49,474 nt of DNA from Burkholderiales bacterium. GTDB lineage: Bacteria; Pseudomonadota; Gammaproteobacteria; Burkholderiales; Burkholderiaceae. Where the stretch lies: the NCBI GenBank assembly GCA_026225235.1, contig JAMFSK010000183.1, forward strand, positions 1 through 49,474, read 5' to 3'. A program made the position numbers and the translations under genes. Of the stretch, positions 24,321 to 33,068 are shown piece by piece (the stretch's first letter is position 1; each line of letters begins with the position of its first letter). The notes beneath the pieces are model-generated. The model had not been told where the DNA came from, did not search any database, and saw only the letters and a program-made list of their open reading frames with translations.

Positions 24321-25462
24321 TTCAGCGCAAGACCTCGGGCGCGCAGGCCGTCGCTCTCGCGCAGACGCTCGGCCCCGCGAGTACGCGTGAATCGTTGCTC
24401 GCCGCCTTCGCGCCCACCCTGATCGCCTGGCAACGCGAGCACGGGCGCCATGACTTGCCTTGGCAACGTACCCGCGATGCCTACCGGATCTGGCTCTCGG
24501 AGATCATGCTGCAGCAGACCCAGGTATCGACGGTCATCCCCTATTACACGCGCTTTCTTGAGCGTTTCCCCACGGTCGCCGCACTAGCCGCGGCGCCAGC
24601 GGACGAGGTCATGAGCCTGTGGGCCGGGCTCGGTTATTACTCGCGCGCGCGCAACCTGCATCGCTGCGCACAGGTGGTCGTCGCCGAGCATGGTGGCGCG
24701 TTCCCCGCTTCGGTGACATTGCTCGCCGAATTGCCCGGGATCGGTCGCTCGACCGCGGCGGCCATTGCGGCGTTTTCGTTCGGCTTGCGCGAGACGATTC
24801 TCGACGGCAACGTCAAGCGCGTGCTCGCACGTGTGTTCGGCATCGAAGGCTTTCCCGGCGAAAAGAAGATCGAGAATGCGATGTGGCTGCTGGCTGAATC
24901 GCTGCTTCCGCCAGAAGGCGACAAAGGCATCGATGCCTACACACAGGGCCTGATGGATTTCGGCGCGACACTCTGCACGCGTGGCCGGCCCGATTGCGAG
25001 CGTTGCCCGTTCGCCACTCATTGCGTTGCCAACGCGACCGGCCGCCAGCGCGAGCTGCCCGTGGCACGACCGCGCAAAGCCGTGCCGGTCCGTCACACCT
25101 TGATGCTCGTGATGCGACGCGGCGCCAAGGTGTGGCTGCAACGGCGTCCGCCTACGGGCATCTGGGGTGGCCTATGGAGTCTGCCGGAGGGCGAGGATAC
25201 CGCCACGCTCGCGCGCTTCGCCGAGCGTCTCGGCGTGCACGACAGTGCAGTCGAATTCGAGCCCCTGACACCGCTCACGCATACGTTCACGCATTTCAGG
25301 CTGGAGATCGAACCGCTGCTGCTTGATGTGCCGAAGTCCGTGAAGATGCTCGATGTCGCCGCATCTGAAGAGGGGTGGGTGCCGCTCGACGATCTGGAAT
25401 CCGTGGGGCTGCCCGCGCCGGTTAAAAAGCTCCTGCTCGGCCTGACTGGCACGCTGCTTTAG
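24308..25462 (+). CDS. mutY: A/G-specific adenine glycosylase
   Basis: Removes adenine mispaired with 8-oxoguanine. The 384 residues contain the catalytic Glu in SEIMLQQTQVSTVIPYY, the helix-hairpin-helix LPGIGRSTAAAIAAF, the catalytic Asp region ILDGNVKRVLARVFGIEG, and the [4Fe-4S] ligands Cx6Cx2Cx5C in CTRGRPDCERCPFATHC. A C-terminal NUDIX-like domain (about residues 255-380) recognises 8-oxoG. I chose the ATG at 24308 inside the end of mutM. A longer in-frame start at 24239 would overlap mutM by 80 bp and is less likely. Confidence 0.97.
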   Translation: MSTLIQRKTSGAQAVALAQTLGPASTRESLLAAFAPTLIAWQREHGRHDLPWQRTRDAYRIWLSEIMLQQTQVSTVIPYYTRFLERFPTVAALAAAPADEVMSLWAGLGYYSRARNLHRCAQVVVAEHGGAFPASVTLLAELPGIGRSTAAAIAAFSFGLRETILDGNVKRVLARVFGIEGFPGEKKIENAMWLLAESLLPPEGDKGIDAYTQGLMDFGATLCTRGRPDCERCPFATHCVANATGRQRELPVARPRKAVPVRHTLMLVMRRGAKVWLQRRPPTGIWGGLWSLPEGEDTATLARFAERLGVHDSAVEFEPLTPLTHTFTHFRLEIEPLLLDVPKSVKMLDVAASEEGWVPLDDLESVGLPAPVKKLLLGLTGTLL

Positions 25463-25482
25463 CGACACATGTATCGCCTCAT

Positions 25483-25500
25483 GCATCACCTCTGTGATGC
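25483..25500. repeat. Hairpin between convergent mutY and LON-domain gene
   Basis: GCATCAC and GTGATGC pair perfectly around a four-base loop in the 116-bp gap between convergent genes. It could be a bidirectional terminator but has no T-tract on either side. Confidence 0.45.
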
Positions 25501-25578
25501 CCATGTGCCGACCACGCATCGACATGCTTGTGCCTCACTCGCCACCGACCCGCACGGCGGCTCACCCGTGCACGAGAC

Positions 25579-26205
25579 CTACAGCATCTGATGTTGCTGC
25601 ATGAAATGATGAACGATATCGAGCCGTGCTTCGGCGTCTTCGATCTCCATCAGTTTCTGCCGCGCGCGTAGCGGAATCGGCAGGATCTCGGCGAGCCGAT
25701 TCGACAACCAGATTGGGTCTTCGAAACGATAGGGTTGCAGGAAGGGCACATTGGCCGGATCACGCTCGGCGACGCCCTTGATAATGCGCTCCAGCACCTC
25801 GGCGCAAGCCGCATGCGCGGCGAGGTGCCGGGTGCCCTCGGGGCTCGGATCGTCACCGATCGGCTCGGCCATGCCGCGCAGCAGGCCGTCCGGTTCGACA
25901 CGCGTCGACAGCAGTCGAAAGCGATGGCCGCCCTTTACCTTGATCTGCATCAGACCGTATTCCTGGACATCGCAGTCGAGCAGATGCGCGAGGCACCCGA
26001 CATTCTCGGGCACAGTTGGCTCGTCGGGTCGCGCGACTTCATTGCCGGTCTTGATCATGCAGACGCCGAAGGGTGTCTGCTCACGCAGGCAGTCACGCAT
26101 CATGTCGAGATAGCGTGCCTCGAAAATCTTCAACGGCAACAGGCCGTCGGGGAAGAGCACGGTATGCAACGGGAACAGCGGCAAGTCGGCAAGAATGGAT
26201 GACAT
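25579..26205 (-). CDS. LON substrate-binding-domain protein
   Basis: A 208-residue stand-alone LON N-terminal domain (LPLFPLHTVLFPDGLLPLKIFEARYLDMMRDC, shown across its start). It lacks the AAA+ and protease parts of Lon. The sequence continues with FGVCMIKTGNEV and the beta-rich VGCLAHLLDCDVQEYGLMQI. Such proteins are widespread and may bind unfolded protein; their role is not established. The ATG at 26205 has GGAG seven bases upstream. It follows rapZ by 27 bp and closes the long minus-strand cluster. Confidence 0.9.
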   Translation of the reverse strand: MSSILADLPLFPLHTVLFPDGLLPLKIFEARYLDMMRDCLREQTPFGVCMIKTGNEVARPDEPTVPENVGCLAHLLDCDVQEYGLMQIKVKGGHRFRLLSTRVEPDGLLRGMAEPIGDDPSPEGTRHLAAHAACAEVLERIIKGVAERDPANVPFLQPYRFEDPIWLSNRLAEILPIPLRARQKLMEIEDAEARLDIVHHFMQQHQML

Positions 26206-26232
26206 GGCGCTCCGCATCGTGATGCAAAGGGT

Positions 26233-27114
26233 TCAGGCAGTTTTCCTGAGTTCGTCCGGCGGGGTGATCTCGCGATGCCGGACCAATACCTGCGCTTCGC
26301 CCGCGAAATGCTTGCCGAGCGTCTCGGAGATATAGACCGATCGGTGCTGCCCGCCGGTGCAGCCGATCGCGACAGTCAGGTAGCTGCGGTTATCGTCGCG
26401 AAAGCGCGGCAACCACTTGTGAAGATAGGCCGAAATGTCGTCGATCATCTCAAGGACATCGGGCTCCGCTTCGAGAAACTCGATCACTGGCCGGTCGAGA
26501 CCCGTCAGGGGGCGCAGACGGTGATCGTAATAGGGATTCGGCAGGGTTCGCACATCGAAGACGAGATCCGCATCGAGTGGCAAGCCACGCTTGAACCCGA
26601 ACGATTCGAACATGAGCAGCAGCCCTGGATGCTCATGCTCGACGAACTTCTTGACCCATGCCCTCAGCGCATTCGCGCGCAGGTTGCTCGTATCGATCTG
26701 ATGACCGAGCTCGGCGAGCCCCGCGACGAGTTCGCGTTCATGCTCGATCGCGTCGGCGAGCGAGTCGGCACCCACGCCCGGGTCGTCAGGGGAACTGGAC
26801 AAAGGATGACGGCGGCGCGTTTCGGAAAACCGTTGAATCAGCGCGGAGGTGCTGGCGGTGAGGAAGAGAACGCTGACCTGATGTTCGGCGCGCAACTCGC
26901 GCATGACCGCGGGCAGGTCGCCAATCGACGCGCCTGAGCGCGCATCGATTGCGACGGCGAGACGTGCCTGCCCATTGCGCGACAGAAACGCGGCAAGTTC
27001 AGGCAGAAAGCCGGCGGGCAAATTATCGACACAGTAATAGCCTGCGTCTTCGAGCGCATTCAGAGCGACCGATTTGCCGGAGCCGGAAATCCCGGTGATA
27101 AGAATAATGCGCAT
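26233..27114 (-). CDS. rapZ: RNase adapter protein RapZ
   Basis: A 293-residue P-loop protein. Walker A is GISGSGKSVALNALEDAGYY and the conserved VDNLP follows. The C-terminal domain carries CTGGQHRSVYISE. In enterics RapZ guides RNase E to the small RNA GlmZ and so controls glucosamine-6-phosphate synthase; in betaproteobacteria no GlmZ is known to me, so its target is open. The neighbours hprK and ptsN tie it to nitrogen-PTS signalling. It starts 30 bp after hprK. Confidence 0.96.
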   Translation of the reverse strand: MRIILITGISGSGKSVALNALEDAGYYCVDNLPAGFLPELAAFLSRNGQARLAVAIDARSGASIGDLPAVMRELRAEHQVSVLFLTASTSALIQRFSETRRRHPLSSSPDDPGVGADSLADAIEHERELVAGLAELGHQIDTSNLRANALRAWVKKFVEHEHPGLLLMFESFGFKRGLPLDADLVFDVRTLPNPYYDHRLRPLTGLDRPVIEFLEAEPDVLEMIDDISAYLHKWLPRFRDDNRSYLTVAIGCTGGQHRSVYISETLGKHFAGEAQVLVRHREITPPDELRKTA

Positions 27115-27144
27115 GGGCGAAAGGAGTTTCGCCTCATGATACCG

Positions 27145-28113
27145 TCAGATCAGCTTGCCGGGAAACTGACTGTCCGGATCCTGCATGGCGAGCCGCTGCC
27201 GGTCCATGAAGTCACGCAGCGTATCGATGCCACGCAACTGCAGGATGGTGTTGCGCACGGCGGCTTCGACCAGCACGGCGAGGTTGCGGCCGGCGGCGAC
27301 CTGAATGGTCACCTTGCTGATCGGCAGGCCGAGCACGTCGATGGTCTGCGACTCGAGCGGCAGGCGTTGAAACTCTCCATCGGGGCGCCGCACAAGCTGA
27401 ACGATCAACTTGAGCTTCATCTTCCGGCGTACTGCGGTTTCGCCGAAGATCGTCTTGATGTCGAGCAGGCCCAGGCCGCGGACTTCGAGAAGATTTTGCA
27501 GCAAAGGTGGGCAGCGGCCTTCGACGAAGTCAGGGCCTAGCCGCACGAAGTCGACCGCGTCGTCGGCCACGAGACCGTGGCCTCGGCTGATCAGCTCCAG
27601 TCCAAGCTCGCTCTTGCCAAGCCCCGAGTCGCCGGTCAGCAGCACGCCCACACCGAGAATATCGAGGAACACGCCGTGCATGGTCGCGCGCGGCGCGAGG
27701 ATGCGCGACATGTAGAGCCGCAGACTGTCGATGATCGCCGCGGCCGACATCGGCGTGGTGAACAAGGGCGTCGAAGAGCGCGTGGCGCGCAGCACGAGAT
27801 CGGGTGGCGTCTCGATGCCGCCCGCGACTACCAGGAATGGCGGCTCGAGCGCGATCAGCTCAGCCATGTTGCGGCGGCGATCTTCGTCGGACTGGCGTTG
27901 GTAGTACTCGATCTCCGCGTCGCCGAGCACCTGGATCCGGTTCGGATGGATCAGGTTCAAGTGGCCGACCAGATCGGCGCTGGACGTGGCGGTTGCGACC
28001 GTCGCGGGCAGAAAGCCTCGCTCCCACCCTTCATGCCCCGTCAGCCAACTGAGTTTCAGCGACGCAGCGTTGTCGTCGAAGATGCTTTGTGCATTGATGC
28101 TGGACGTGTCCAT
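27145..28113 (-). CDS. hprK: HPr kinase/phosphorylase
   Basis: Phosphorylates or dephosphorylates HPr/NPr on a serine. The 322 residues have an N-terminal domain and a C-terminal kinase domain with the P-loop GDSGLGKSELGLELISRGHG, VADD after it, and the HprK signature EVRGLGLLDIKTIFGE. As in other proteobacteria it sits in a cluster with ptsN and rapZ rather than with sugar PTS genes. ptsN lies 89 bp upstream on the same strand. Confidence 0.96.
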   Translation of the reverse strand: MDTSSINAQSIFDDNAASLKLSWLTGHEGWERGFLPATVATATSSADLVGHLNLIHPNRIQVLGDAEIEYYQRQSDEDRRRNMAELIALEPPFLVVAGGIETPPDLVLRATRSSTPLFTTPMSAAAIIDSLRLYMSRILAPRATMHGVFLDILGVGVLLTGDSGLGKSELGLELISRGHGLVADDAVDFVRLGPDFVEGRCPPLLQNLLEVRGLGLLDIKTIFGETAVRRKMKLKLIVQLVRRPDGEFQRLPLESQTIDVLGLPISKVTIQVAAGRNLAVLVEAAVRNTILQLRGIDTLRDFMDRQRLAMQDPDSQFPGKLI

Positions 28114-28202
28114 GGTCTACGGTAGTGGGTGCCGGGATCAGCCCCGGACGTTGGCGTGGACCGGCTCGGGGCGGAGCCGCGAGTGGCGCATCAGGGCTGC
28201 GT

Positions 28203-28658
28203 TCATGGTTGCCAGGCGGTGATCAGTTGATGGACCGCCGTGCGGTCCGTCTCGGTGGTCAACAGGGTGCGGGCTTCGCGATCAGACAGCAATTGCGCGA
28301 TTTCGGACAGGATTTCGAGATGTTGCTGGGTCGCCTGTTCCGGCACGAGCAGGAAGATCAACAAGCCGACCGGCTGGCCATCGGGGGATTCGAATGCAAT
28401 CGGTTCCTGCAGCCGCACAAACGCCGCAAGGGGCTGCTTGAGCCCTTTGATGCGGCCATGCGGAATGGCCACGCCTTCGCCGAGCCCTGTCGAACCGAGC
28501 CGCTCGCGTGCGAACAGATTGTCGGTGACGACGCTGCGCGCGATCCCATGCTGGTTCTCGAAAATAAGACCGGCCTGTTCGAACACACGCTTTTTGCTGG
28601 TGACGGCAAGCCCGAGAACGACGTTTTCGAGCGGTAGAAGTTTGGCTAGACGATTCAT
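28203..28658 (-). CDS. ptsN: Nitrogen-regulatory PTS component EIIA-Ntr
   Basis: Phospho-carrier output protein of the nitrogen PTS, 151 residues, which affects potassium transport, nitrogen and envelope regulation in known systems. The phosphorylated His is in GEGVAIPHGRIKGL. The ATG at 28658 (MNRLAKLLPLENVV) gives the standard length; the open frame upstream has no family similarity. A 335-bp gap with a strong hairpin lies between it and hpf. Confidence 0.95.
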   Translation of the reverse strand: MNRLAKLLPLENVVLGLAVTSKKRVFEQAGLIFENQHGIARSVVTDNLFARERLGSTGLGEGVAIPHGRIKGLKQPLAAFVRLQEPIAFESPDGQPVGLLIFLLVPEQATQQHLEILSEIAQLLSDREARTLLTTETDRTAVHQLITAWQP

Positions 28659-28993
28659 ATTGGCAGGCGGATCGCGCTCAGGTGGCGCGTCCGGCACGGC
28701 GCTTGGAATGGCAAATTCGCCTTCTGGGTCGTCGTGTCGCGTATTCCGGCTGGATTTGTCCCCGTAAAGAGTCGGGACATTATAGATCAGCCAAACGGGC
28801 GATGGTGCGCCGCGCAACCTTGGGGGCGACGACAGAAGAGCCGGGCGCCGATCAGGCAACGAGGGTGGGCCCGTAAACGACTTCGCCCCGCAAGGCGGGG
28901 CGATCCATTATGCGACCCGGCAACGCAGGGCGCCGGGCACGCGGGCAGTCTCGGGGCGGGCTGAAAGTGGGCTAGAAGCCGGCCGCCAGCGAG
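28659..28993. other. Intergenic region between hpf and ptsN with a strong hairpin
   Basis: No coding sequence is supported in this 335-bp stretch. It holds one perfect hairpin: TCGCCCCGC (28883-28891), loop AAG, GCGGGGCGA (28895-28903). No T-tract follows on either strand. It could stabilise or terminate the hpf transcript or sit in the ptsN 5' region. A second GC-rich dyad, GGCGCC with neighbours near 28930-28940, is weaker. Confidence 0.6.
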
Positions 28994-29353
28994 CTAGACT
29001 GCAGGTTGTTCATTGAGCGCCGGGTCGGCCTGATACTTGATGGCCTGGTGCGGATAGCCTTGCAGTTTGTCCTTGTAGCGAAGCACCTGGCGGTCGAGCT
29101 TGTCGATGAGCAGATCGATCGCCGCGTACATATCGACGTCACATGTTTCGACGAAGATGTCCTTGCCCTTCAGATGCAGATTGATTTCAGCTTTTTGACG
29201 CTTGTCCTTTTCCCTATGATTGTCGACGGTCAGTAGTACCGCAGTCTCTATCACCTGGTCGAAATGGCGTAGCACGCGGTCCAGCTTGTTTGTCACGTAT
29301 TCGCGCAGGGCGGCCGTAACTTCGAGATGGTGTCCACTGATCTTCAAGTTCAT
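28994..29353 (-). CDS. hpf: Ribosome hibernation-promoting factor
   Basis: A 119-residue short-form HPF/YfiA-type protein that binds the 30S decoding site in stationary phase. The sequence MNLKISGHHLEVTAALREYV, HFDQVIETAVLLTVD, and the RNA-contacting KRQKAEINLHLKG are typical. GGAG lies six bases before the ATG at 29353. CTCCG at 29382-29386 on the minus strand can pair with the CGGAG that holds this Shine-Dalgarno (29364-29360), a short possible translation control. It follows rpoN, the standard proteobacterial order. Confidence 0.95.
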   Translation of the reverse strand: MNLKISGHHLEVTAALREYVTNKLDRVLRHFDQVIETAVLLTVDNHREKDKRQKAEINLHLKGKDIFVETCDVDMYAAIDLLIDKLDRQVLRYKDKLQGYPHQAIKYQADPALNEQPAV

Positions 29354-29597
29354 AGTGCTCTCCGTACAGAAAACCGCAACGCGGAGTTCCTTGTACGATC
29401 GCAGCGTCGGTCGGCGTGAGCCTACCGCCCGTCAGTCACCTGCACTGGTGAGCGGAGAACGTCCGGCGAGAGATATCCCGAAAAGCCGAAGCTTCACATG
29501 AGATCCCGTCGAGGCGCGCCCTTCGTCGGCCGGCCTGAATCGCACATGCGTCGCGGCCGGGTGGTGCTCGCAGCGGTATGCCACAAGCTAGGGACTA

Positions 29598-31109
29598 CTA
29601 CAGGGACTTGCGCAGGTTGACTGCCGGGATCTTGAGAGCTTCACGATACTTGGCCACGGTGCGGCGAGCGACCACGAAGCCCTGTTCAGCCAGCAGTTCA
29701 GCGATGCGACTGTCTGAAAGAGGTGTCTTCGGTTCTTCGGCTCCTATCAGTTGCTTGATGAGGGCGCGGATCGCCGTCGAGGATGCTGCCCCGCCGGTAT
29801 CGGTCGACACGTGCGAACCAAAGAAGTATTTGAACTCGAGCGTCCCAAAGGGCGTGAGCATGTACTTGCCGGTCGTTACGCGCGAAACCGTTGATTCGTG
29901 TAAACCCAGCGTATCAGCAATCTCGCGCAAGACCAAGGGGCGCATGGCAATTTCGCCGTGAACAAAAAAATTCTTCTGCCGATCGACGATCGCCTGCGCC
30001 ACTCTCAGTATGGTTTCGAAGCGTTGCTGGATATTTTTTATCAGCCAGCGCGCTTCCTGCAACTGCTGACGCAGCGAACCACTGCCGGGGTCGCCGCGGT
30101 TATTGCGCAAGATGTTCGCGTACAGATGATTGATGCGCAGGCGCGGCACGATGTCTGAATTGAGGTCGGCTATCCAGCCGTCCTTCGTTTTGCGAACGAT
30201 GACGTCGGGCACGACATAGTCGGCCTCTGCTTTGCCGTACGCTGCGCCCGGAAAGGGCTCGAGCGAGCGGATCAGGGCGTGCGCATCGCGCAATTCGTCG
30301 TCGTTGACCTTGAGCTGCTTGCGCAGCCGCGTGAAGTCGCGCGCGGCAAGCAGTTCGAGATGCTGGAGACAGATTTCGAGGGCCAGTGTGCGCACCGGCG
30401 AGCCTTCGAGTCGCAGCAGCTGCAGCTTGAGACATTCGGATGCTGAGCGTGCACCGACGCCGGGGGGGTCGAAACTTTGAAGCAGGGCCAGAGCAGCGGC
30501 CGCTTCATCGGCATCGATATCAAGCTCGTCGGGCAAGTCCGCGACGACCTCGTCGAGCGACATCGACAAATACCCATCGTCGTCGAGCGATTCGATCAGG
30601 AAGGTGACGAGTGCGCGGTCGCGCAGGCTTGCATTCGTCAGCCGCAACTGCACGCTCAAATGGTCGCGCAGGCTCGTGCCGGACTCCTGCAGTTGCATCG
30701 GCGGCATGTCATCGTCATCGGTGCCGCCGCTTGGGCGCGAATAGTCGTCGAGGCTCCACGGCGAGTCGCTGTCGCCCGCACCACTGCTGAAGTCGTCGAG
30801 ACCGTTGCGTTCGTGGTTTTCTTCACCCTCGGCGCTGCTACTGCTACTGCTCGAGTTCGAAATGACCGGCGCTTCCGGGGCGGTCGACGGCGCGCTTTGC
30901 TGGGAGGCCAGCAGCGAACCGTCGGCGGTCACCCGCAAGGGGCTGCTCATCCAGTCTTCGTCGTTATCGAGCAGGGGGTTCTGCTGGACAGCGGTGGCCA
31001 CCTCCTGCTGCAGTTCGAGCGTCGACAATTGCAAAAGCCGGATCGACTGTTGCAATTGCGGAGTCAACGCTAGGTGCTGCGAGAGACGTAGTTGGAGGCT
31101 CGCTTTCAT
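29598..31109 (-). CDS. rpoN: RNA polymerase sigma-54 factor
   Basis: Alternative sigma factor for enhancer-dependent promoters, 503 residues. Region I is Gln/Leu-rich (SLQLRLSQHLALTPQLQQSI), followed by an acidic region II (residues about 60-130). The core-binding and DNA-binding regions follow, including LHESTVSRVTTGKYMLTPFG, and the RpoN box ARRTVAKYRE lies near the C-terminus. The ATG at 31109 (MKASLQLRLS) is the homologous start. The gene would serve the nas promoter at 12022-12037. It is preceded by a 407-bp gap that holds a tandem repeat. Confidence 0.97.
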   Translation of the reverse strand: MKASLQLRLSQHLALTPQLQQSIRLLQLSTLELQQEVATAVQQNPLLDNDEDWMSSPLRVTADGSLLASQQSAPSTAPEAPVISNSSSSSSSAEGEENHERNGLDDFSSGAGDSDSPWSLDDYSRPSGGTDDDDMPPMQLQESGTSLRDHLSVQLRLTNASLRDRALVTFLIESLDDDGYLSMSLDEVVADLPDELDIDADEAAAALALLQSFDPPGVGARSASECLKLQLLRLEGSPVRTLALEICLQHLELLAARDFTRLRKQLKVNDDELRDAHALIRSLEPFPGAAYGKAEADYVVPDVIVRKTKDGWIADLNSDIVPRLRINHLYANILRNNRGDPGSGSLRQQLQEARWLIKNIQQRFETILRVAQAIVDRQKNFFVHGEIAMRPLVLREIADTLGLHESTVSRVTTGKYMLTPFGTLEFKYFFGSHVSTDTGGAASSTAIRALIKQLIGAEEPKTPLSDSRIAELLAEQGFVVARRTVAKYREALKIPAVNLRKSL

Positions 31110-31516
31110 GTCTGGTGTGGGTCCGTCGGTTCCAGGTCGGCTGTCTTGCAGGCAGATGCCTGCGACGACGGACCTACCCATTGTAGAGAGTTTGCCGCGC
31201 AGCGGAAACCTCGGAAAAAGGCACTTCGGGAACGCTTGACGCACGGTGCCTGAGGCACTAGGCACGCGCGTGCCAGGTACCGATCAAAGCACGGGTTCGT
31301 CGCGTATTGCGTGCGGTCGCCGAACAAATTAGTCGACTATTTGGGACGTGGGGGCGACTTGCGGCCAGGAGCGCGCGCGTGAGGCGGCTGGAGGGGGGGC
31401 GGGGAAGACGGGGGAAGACGGGAAGACCGAGAAGACCGAGAAGACCGAGAAGACCGAGAAACCGAGAAACCGAGAAACCGAGAAACCGAGCCGGTCCCCG
31501 GTCCCCGGCCTGGGTC
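31110..31516. other. lptB-rpoN intergenic region
   Basis: No coding sequence is supported in these 407 bp. The segment nearest lptB holds the 9-bp/8-bp tandem repeat. Nearer rpoN is a perfect 14-bp palindrome, GGCACGCGCGTGCC (31261-31274), next to the dyad GTGCC-TGA-GGCAC (31247-31259). These may be an operator or the 5' structure of the rpoN message. The promoter is not clear by eye. Confidence 0.6.
31404..31489. repeat. Tandem repeat, 9-bp units passing into 8-bp units
   Basis: Two degenerate copies (GAAGACGG-type, 31404-31421) are followed by four perfect copies of GAAGACCGA (31422-31457) and then four perfect copies of GAAACCGA (31458-31489). The 8-bp unit is the 9-bp unit with the fourth base lost. 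A short GGTCCCC duplication follows. The tract lies between lptB and rpoN. The array is purine-only on one strand apart from C residues, so slippage is likely. Confidence 0.95.
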
Positions 31517-32299
31517 CTACATGCGGAAATGCTCGCCGAGGTAAACGCGGCGCACGTGTTCGTTCTCGACGATCTCGGTCGGCGCACCGGCCGCCAGCAC
31601 GCTGCCATCGCTGATGATGTAAGCGTGGTCGCAGATGCCCAGCGTCTCGCGCACGTTGTGATCGGTAATCAGCACGCCGATGTTGCGGCCCTTAAGAAAG
31701 CGCACGATCTTCTGGATTTCGAGCACGGCGATCGGGTCGACCCCCGCGAACGGCTCGTCGAGCAGGATAAAGCTCGGATTGGTCGCGAGCGCCCGGGCAA
31801 TTTCAACGCGGCGGCGCTCGCCACCCGAGAGCGACAACGCGGGGTTGTCGCGCAGATGGGCAATCTGGAGTTCGTCCATCAACGCTTCTGCGCGCTGGGT
31901 CACGGCCTGCTGCGAAAGCGGCTTGCCCTTTTCATCGATCTGCAACTCGAGCACCGCGCGGATATTCTGCTCGGCGGTCAGCTTTCGAAACACCGACGCT
32001 TCCTGCGGCAGATACGACAATCCCAGCCGCGCCCGCTTGTGGATCGGCATGTCGCTGATCGAGTGGCCGTTGAGCACGATATCGCCCTTGTCGAGCGAAA
32101 CCAGCCCCACGATCATGTAGAACGAGGTGGTCTTGCCGGCGCCGTTCGGGCCGAGCAGCCCGACGACTTCACCACTCTTGACGTCGAGCGAGACGTCCTT
32201 GACGACCGTGCGCGCGCCGTAGCGCTTCTGCAGGTTGCGGACATTGAGCGTGGCGGTGGTGCCCGGCGCGTTGAATTGAGGAAGCGCGGGTGCGTTCAA
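31517..32299 (-). CDS. lptB: LPS export ABC transporter ATP-binding protein
   Basis: Cytoplasmic ATPase of the LptB2FGC complex that lifts LPS out of the inner membrane. The 260 residues show Walker A GPNGAGKTT, the signature LSGGERRRVEIARAL, and Walker B FILLDEPFAGVDP. The first 20 residues are an extra N-terminal stretch relative to E. coli LptB (241). The ATG overlaps the lptA stop in an ATGA junction, showing coupling. rpoN follows after a 407-bp gap. Confidence 0.96.
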   Translation of the reverse strand: MNAPALPQFNAPGTTATLNVRNLQKRYGARTVVKDVSLDVKSGEVVGLLGPNGAGKTTSFYMIVGLVSLDKGDIVLNGHSISDMPIHKRARLGLSYLPQEASVFRKLTAEQNIRAVLELQIDEKGKPLSQQAVTQRAEALMDELQIAHLRDNPALSLSGGERRRVEIARALATNPSFILLDEPFAGVDPIAVLEIQKIVRFLKGRNIGVLITDHNVRETLGICDHAYIISDGSVLAAGAPTEIVENEHVRRVYLGEHFRM

Positions 32300-33012
32300 G
32301 GCTTGGTTGTTCCGGGTAGTTTGCTGCTTGGCGACAGCGAGACGCCACTGTCCGACGCGGCCGAAGCGGATGCGGCCGATGCTGGCGACGCGGTGCCGGT
32401 GGCACTCGCGCTCGTCGGAGCCGTCGCGGCGCCGGTGCTGGTCGAAGGCGCCAGCATGGCGCGCACGCGCGTGCTGCCGCTGCCCGAGCTGCCTGCGTTG
32501 CCGTTCGAACTCGCGGTATAGAAGTCTTTCTGGCCGTCGTAGGTGATGACGTCGCCGCTCACGGTATCGACCACCTTCGAAAGACCTTGCAACCGACGCA
32601 CGGTGGCGCGGCTGGTCAGGGTCGTGAAGTCGCGCTTGCCGTCGTAGTCGAGCTTTTCGGCATTGCCTTCGATGTATTCGTCGACGCCGTCGCGTTTCTG
32701 GCGGAAATACGCCAGGCCGCCGCTGTCTTCGGTTCCCACCGCATATTGGTAGCCCTGCGGGTCCTGGGTCACGACAACACGGTCGGCCTTGATCAGGATC
32801 GTGCCTTTGGTCAGCACGACATGGCCGGTGAAGACGTTGACCTGCTTGAGGTCATCGTACGTCATGTTGTCGGCTTCGATATTGATCGGCTTGTCGTGGT
32901 CGGCGCGCTCGGCATGGGCTGCGGCGGCGGGCAGCAGCACGGCGAGCAGTACCGCCAGTGCGGCAAACAGGCGCTCCGGGCGGGCGAAGCGGCGAGCGAA
33001 CGGGTCAGTCAT
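32296..33012 (-). CDS. lptA: LPS transport periplasmic protein LptA
   Basis: Periplasmic bridge protein that carries LPS between inner and outer membranes. The 238 residues have a signal peptide (FAALAVLLAVLLPAAAAHA) and the OstA-like beta fold (KPINIEADNMTYDDLKQVNV, FTGHVVLTKGTILIKADRVV). The last 60 residues are a Ser/Ala/Thr-rich low-complexity tail that E. coli LptA (185 residues) lacks. Start 33012 is chosen for the signal peptide; an ATG at 33072 overlapping the lptC stop is a real alternative and would lengthen the n-region. Neither has a strong Shine-Dalgarno. Confidence 0.93.
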   Translation of the reverse strand: MTDPFARRFARPERLFAALAVLLAVLLPAAAAHAERADHDKPINIEADNMTYDDLKQVNVFTGHVVLTKGTILIKADRVVVTQDPQGYQYAVGTEDSGGLAYFRQKRDGVDEYIEGNAEKLDYDGKRDFTTLTSRATVRRLQGLSKVVDTVSGDVITYDGQKDFYTASSNGNAGSSGSGSTRVRAMLAPSTSTGAATAPTSASATGTASPASAASASAASDSGVSLSPSSKLPGTTKP

Positions 33013-33068
33013 TGGGCGCGTCAATTTGTTCTGGTCGAGTAAGCGAGTGGAGCACTGCGGCCGGCGCG

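Noticed and set aside
31307..32521. Plus-strand frame that translates the tandem repeat.
   Set aside because: It is the reverse of lptB over most of its length; the repeat is intergenic on the coding strand.
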